Positions 41,806 through 42,771 of a stretch of DNA of 42,771 nt are shown here, one piece after another. The notes beneath the pieces were generated by a model, which saw only the letters and a list, made by a program, of their open reading frames with translations, was not told where the DNA came from and did no database searches. A program made the position numbers and the translations under genes. Each line of letters starts with the position of its first letter. The first letter of the stretch is position 1. Location: NCBI GenBank assembly GCA_027487675.1, contig JAIYDD010000039.1:1-42771 (forward strand), given 5' to 3'. Source of the stretch: Acetobacteraceae bacterium. GTDB lineage: Bacteria > Pseudomonadota > Alphaproteobacteria > Acetobacterales > Acetobacteraceae.

Positions 41806-42771
41806 CAGGCTGCGGAAATTCGTCTGTTCAGATCGGCCCTGGTCTGATTCCCTGCTGGTGTTGGCGGCGGGTGTGGCGATGCGCGGGTTGGATCGGCAGA
41901 CGGGTTCGATGTTCAGCTATGTGAGCCCGGAGGCGCTGGTGCCGGCGGACCACCCGCTGCGGCCGATCCGGGTGTTGGTGAACCGAGCGCTGGAGCGGCT
42001 GTCGGGCGAGTTCGACAAGCTCTACGCGGCGGGCGGTCGGGACTCGATCGCGCCGGAGAAGCTGCTGCGGGCACTGCTGCTGCAGGCCTTCTACTCGGTC
42101 CGCTCCGAGCGGCGGCTGATGGAGCAGGTGACCTACAACATGCTGTTCCGCTGGTTCATCGGGCTGTCGATGGACGCGCCGGTGTGGGACGTGACGGTGT
42201 TCACCAAGAACCGGGACCGGCTGCTGCGGGGCGAGGTGGCGGGCAAGTTCTTCGCCGCCGTGCTGTCCGATCCGGAGGTGAAGCCGCTGCTGTCGTCGGA
42301 GCACTTTTCGGTGGACGGCACGCTGATCGAGGCCTGGGCGTCGATGAAGAGCTTCCGACCCAAGGACGGCTCGGGCGCGCCACCCGGGCCGGGCCGCAAC
42401 GGCGAGCGCGACTTCCACGGGGAGAAGCGCAGCAACGAGACGCATGGCTCGACGACGGACCCGGATGCGCGGCTGGCGCGCAAGTCGAACGGGCAGGCGT
42501 CGAAGCTCTGCTACGCCGGGCATGTGGTGATCGAGAACCGGCACGGCCTGGCGGTCGCGGCGACCACGACGCGGGCCACCGGCACCGCCGAGCGCGACGC
42601 CGGCGAGGCGATGATGGCGGGGCTGGATCGCGCGCCGCGGAGCACGCTGGGGGCGGACAAGAACTACGACACGCAGGGCTTCGTCGCCGCGATGCGTGGC
42701 CTGGGCGTGACGCCCCACGTGGCGCAGCACACCAACGGTCGGCGCTCGGCGATCGACGGGCGGACCACGCG
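41806..42771 (+). mobile_element. IS5-like insertion sequence, left part (right end outside window)
   Basis: The transposase gene at 41879 is preceded by about 70 bases that hold the presumed left end. A likely edge is near 41806, where CAGGCTGCGGAAATTC follows the CTAG that includes the cytochrome stop codon. CTAG is a known type of target for some IS5-group elements. The right end and the other inverted repeat lie beyond the window, so the limits are not confirmed. Confidence 0.6.
41879..42771 (+). CDS. IS5-like transposase (DUF772 and DDE domains), 3' end outside window
   Basis: An open frame from ATG 41879 to the window edge, 297 residues visible. The N-terminal domain reads VPADHPLRPIRVLVNRAL, then LLRALLLQAFYSVRSERRLMEQVTYN and LFRWFIGLSMDAPVWD, the DUF772 region of IS5-type transposases. 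EHFSVDGTLIEAWASMKSFRPKD has the first catalytic Asp (Asp146), and GADKNYDT has the second (Asp260); the Glu would lie downstream of the window. The call could also be IS1182, which shares the domains. The frame has no stop in what is visible, so the element looks intact so far. Confidence 0.88.
   Translation, partial: MRGLDRQTGSMFSYVSPEALVPADHPLRPIRVLVNRALERLSGEFDKLYAAGGRDSIAPEKLLRALLLQAFYSVRSERRLMEQVTYNMLFRWFIGLSMDAPVWDVTVFTKNRDRLLRGEVAGKFFAAVLSDPEVKPLLSSEHFSVDGTLIEAWASMKSFRPKDGSGAPPGPGRNGERDFHGEKRSNETHGSTTDPDARLARKSNGQASKLCYAGHVVIENRHGLAVAATTTRATGTAERDAGEAMMAGLDRAPRSTLGADKNYDTQGFVAAMRGLGVTPHVAQHTNGRRSAIDGRTT

Overview
This window is about 42.8 kb of very GC-rich chromosomal DNA. It looks like an alphaproteobacterium of the Acetobacteraceae, most like Roseomonas and its relatives. 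The grounds are the base composition, the yidC-engB-argB order at the left edge, the pleD-rpmG and topA-rnr neighbourhoods typical of Alphaproteobacteria, and several Bug-type (TctC) periplasmic binding proteins, which such genomes carry in large numbers. The genus is inferred, not proven. The window holds 41 protein-coding genes, two of them cut by its edges. I found no rRNA, tRNA or CRISPR array. All gene-free gaps are shorter than 300 bases.

Layout. (1) 1-2594: a housekeeping block with the yidC 3' end, engB, argB and a small exported protein. (2) 2595-2852: a highly structured intergenic repeat, with a second diverged copy at 13611-13765. (3) 2853-5590 on the minus strand: glcB (malate synthase G) and a TerB-like protein. 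(4) 5813-19283 on the plus strand: a catabolic and uptake region. It has a GntR/FCD regulator, a gamma-glutamyltransferase homologue, a GPP34 protein, four Bug-family binding proteins, an amidase, a fumarylacetoacetate-hydrolase-family enzyme, an M20 metallopeptidase, two hotdog thioesterases and a diaminopropionate ammonia-lyase. No TctA/TctB membrane components are present, so the binding proteins must work with permeases encoded elsewhere. (5) 19367-28268: mixed metabolism with a LivK-type binding protein, a quinone oxidoreductase, an SAF-domain dehydrogenase, an EamA exporter, an alpha/beta hydrolase, two tiny membrane proteins, an HtpX-like protein that has lost its zinc site, a GST and a VOC-fold protein. 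(6) 28429-41147: a conserved core block with pmtA, pleD, rpmG, an S41 protease, rnr, topA, dprA, plsY and a dihydroorotase-like pyrC. (7) 41251 to the end: cytochrome b561 followed at once by an IS5-like transposase that runs off the window.

How the genes fit together. The 5.8-19.3 kb region reads as scavenging of amide- or amino-acid-like compounds: exported binding proteins capture organic acids, while amidase, M20 peptidase and GGT homologue would release amino groups, and diaminopropionate ammonia-lyase would yield pyruvate and ammonia. GlcB could feed two-carbon units into malate. The substrate is not known from sequence.

The most unusual observations are five tandem 16-bp repeats upstream of the first Bug gene (8907-8986), the two hairpin-rich intergenic repeats whose stems vary in a compensatory way, the HtpX-like protein lacking every zinc ligand, the dihydroorotase homologue lacking its HxH motif, and an S41 protease with no ordinary start codon near its signal peptide.
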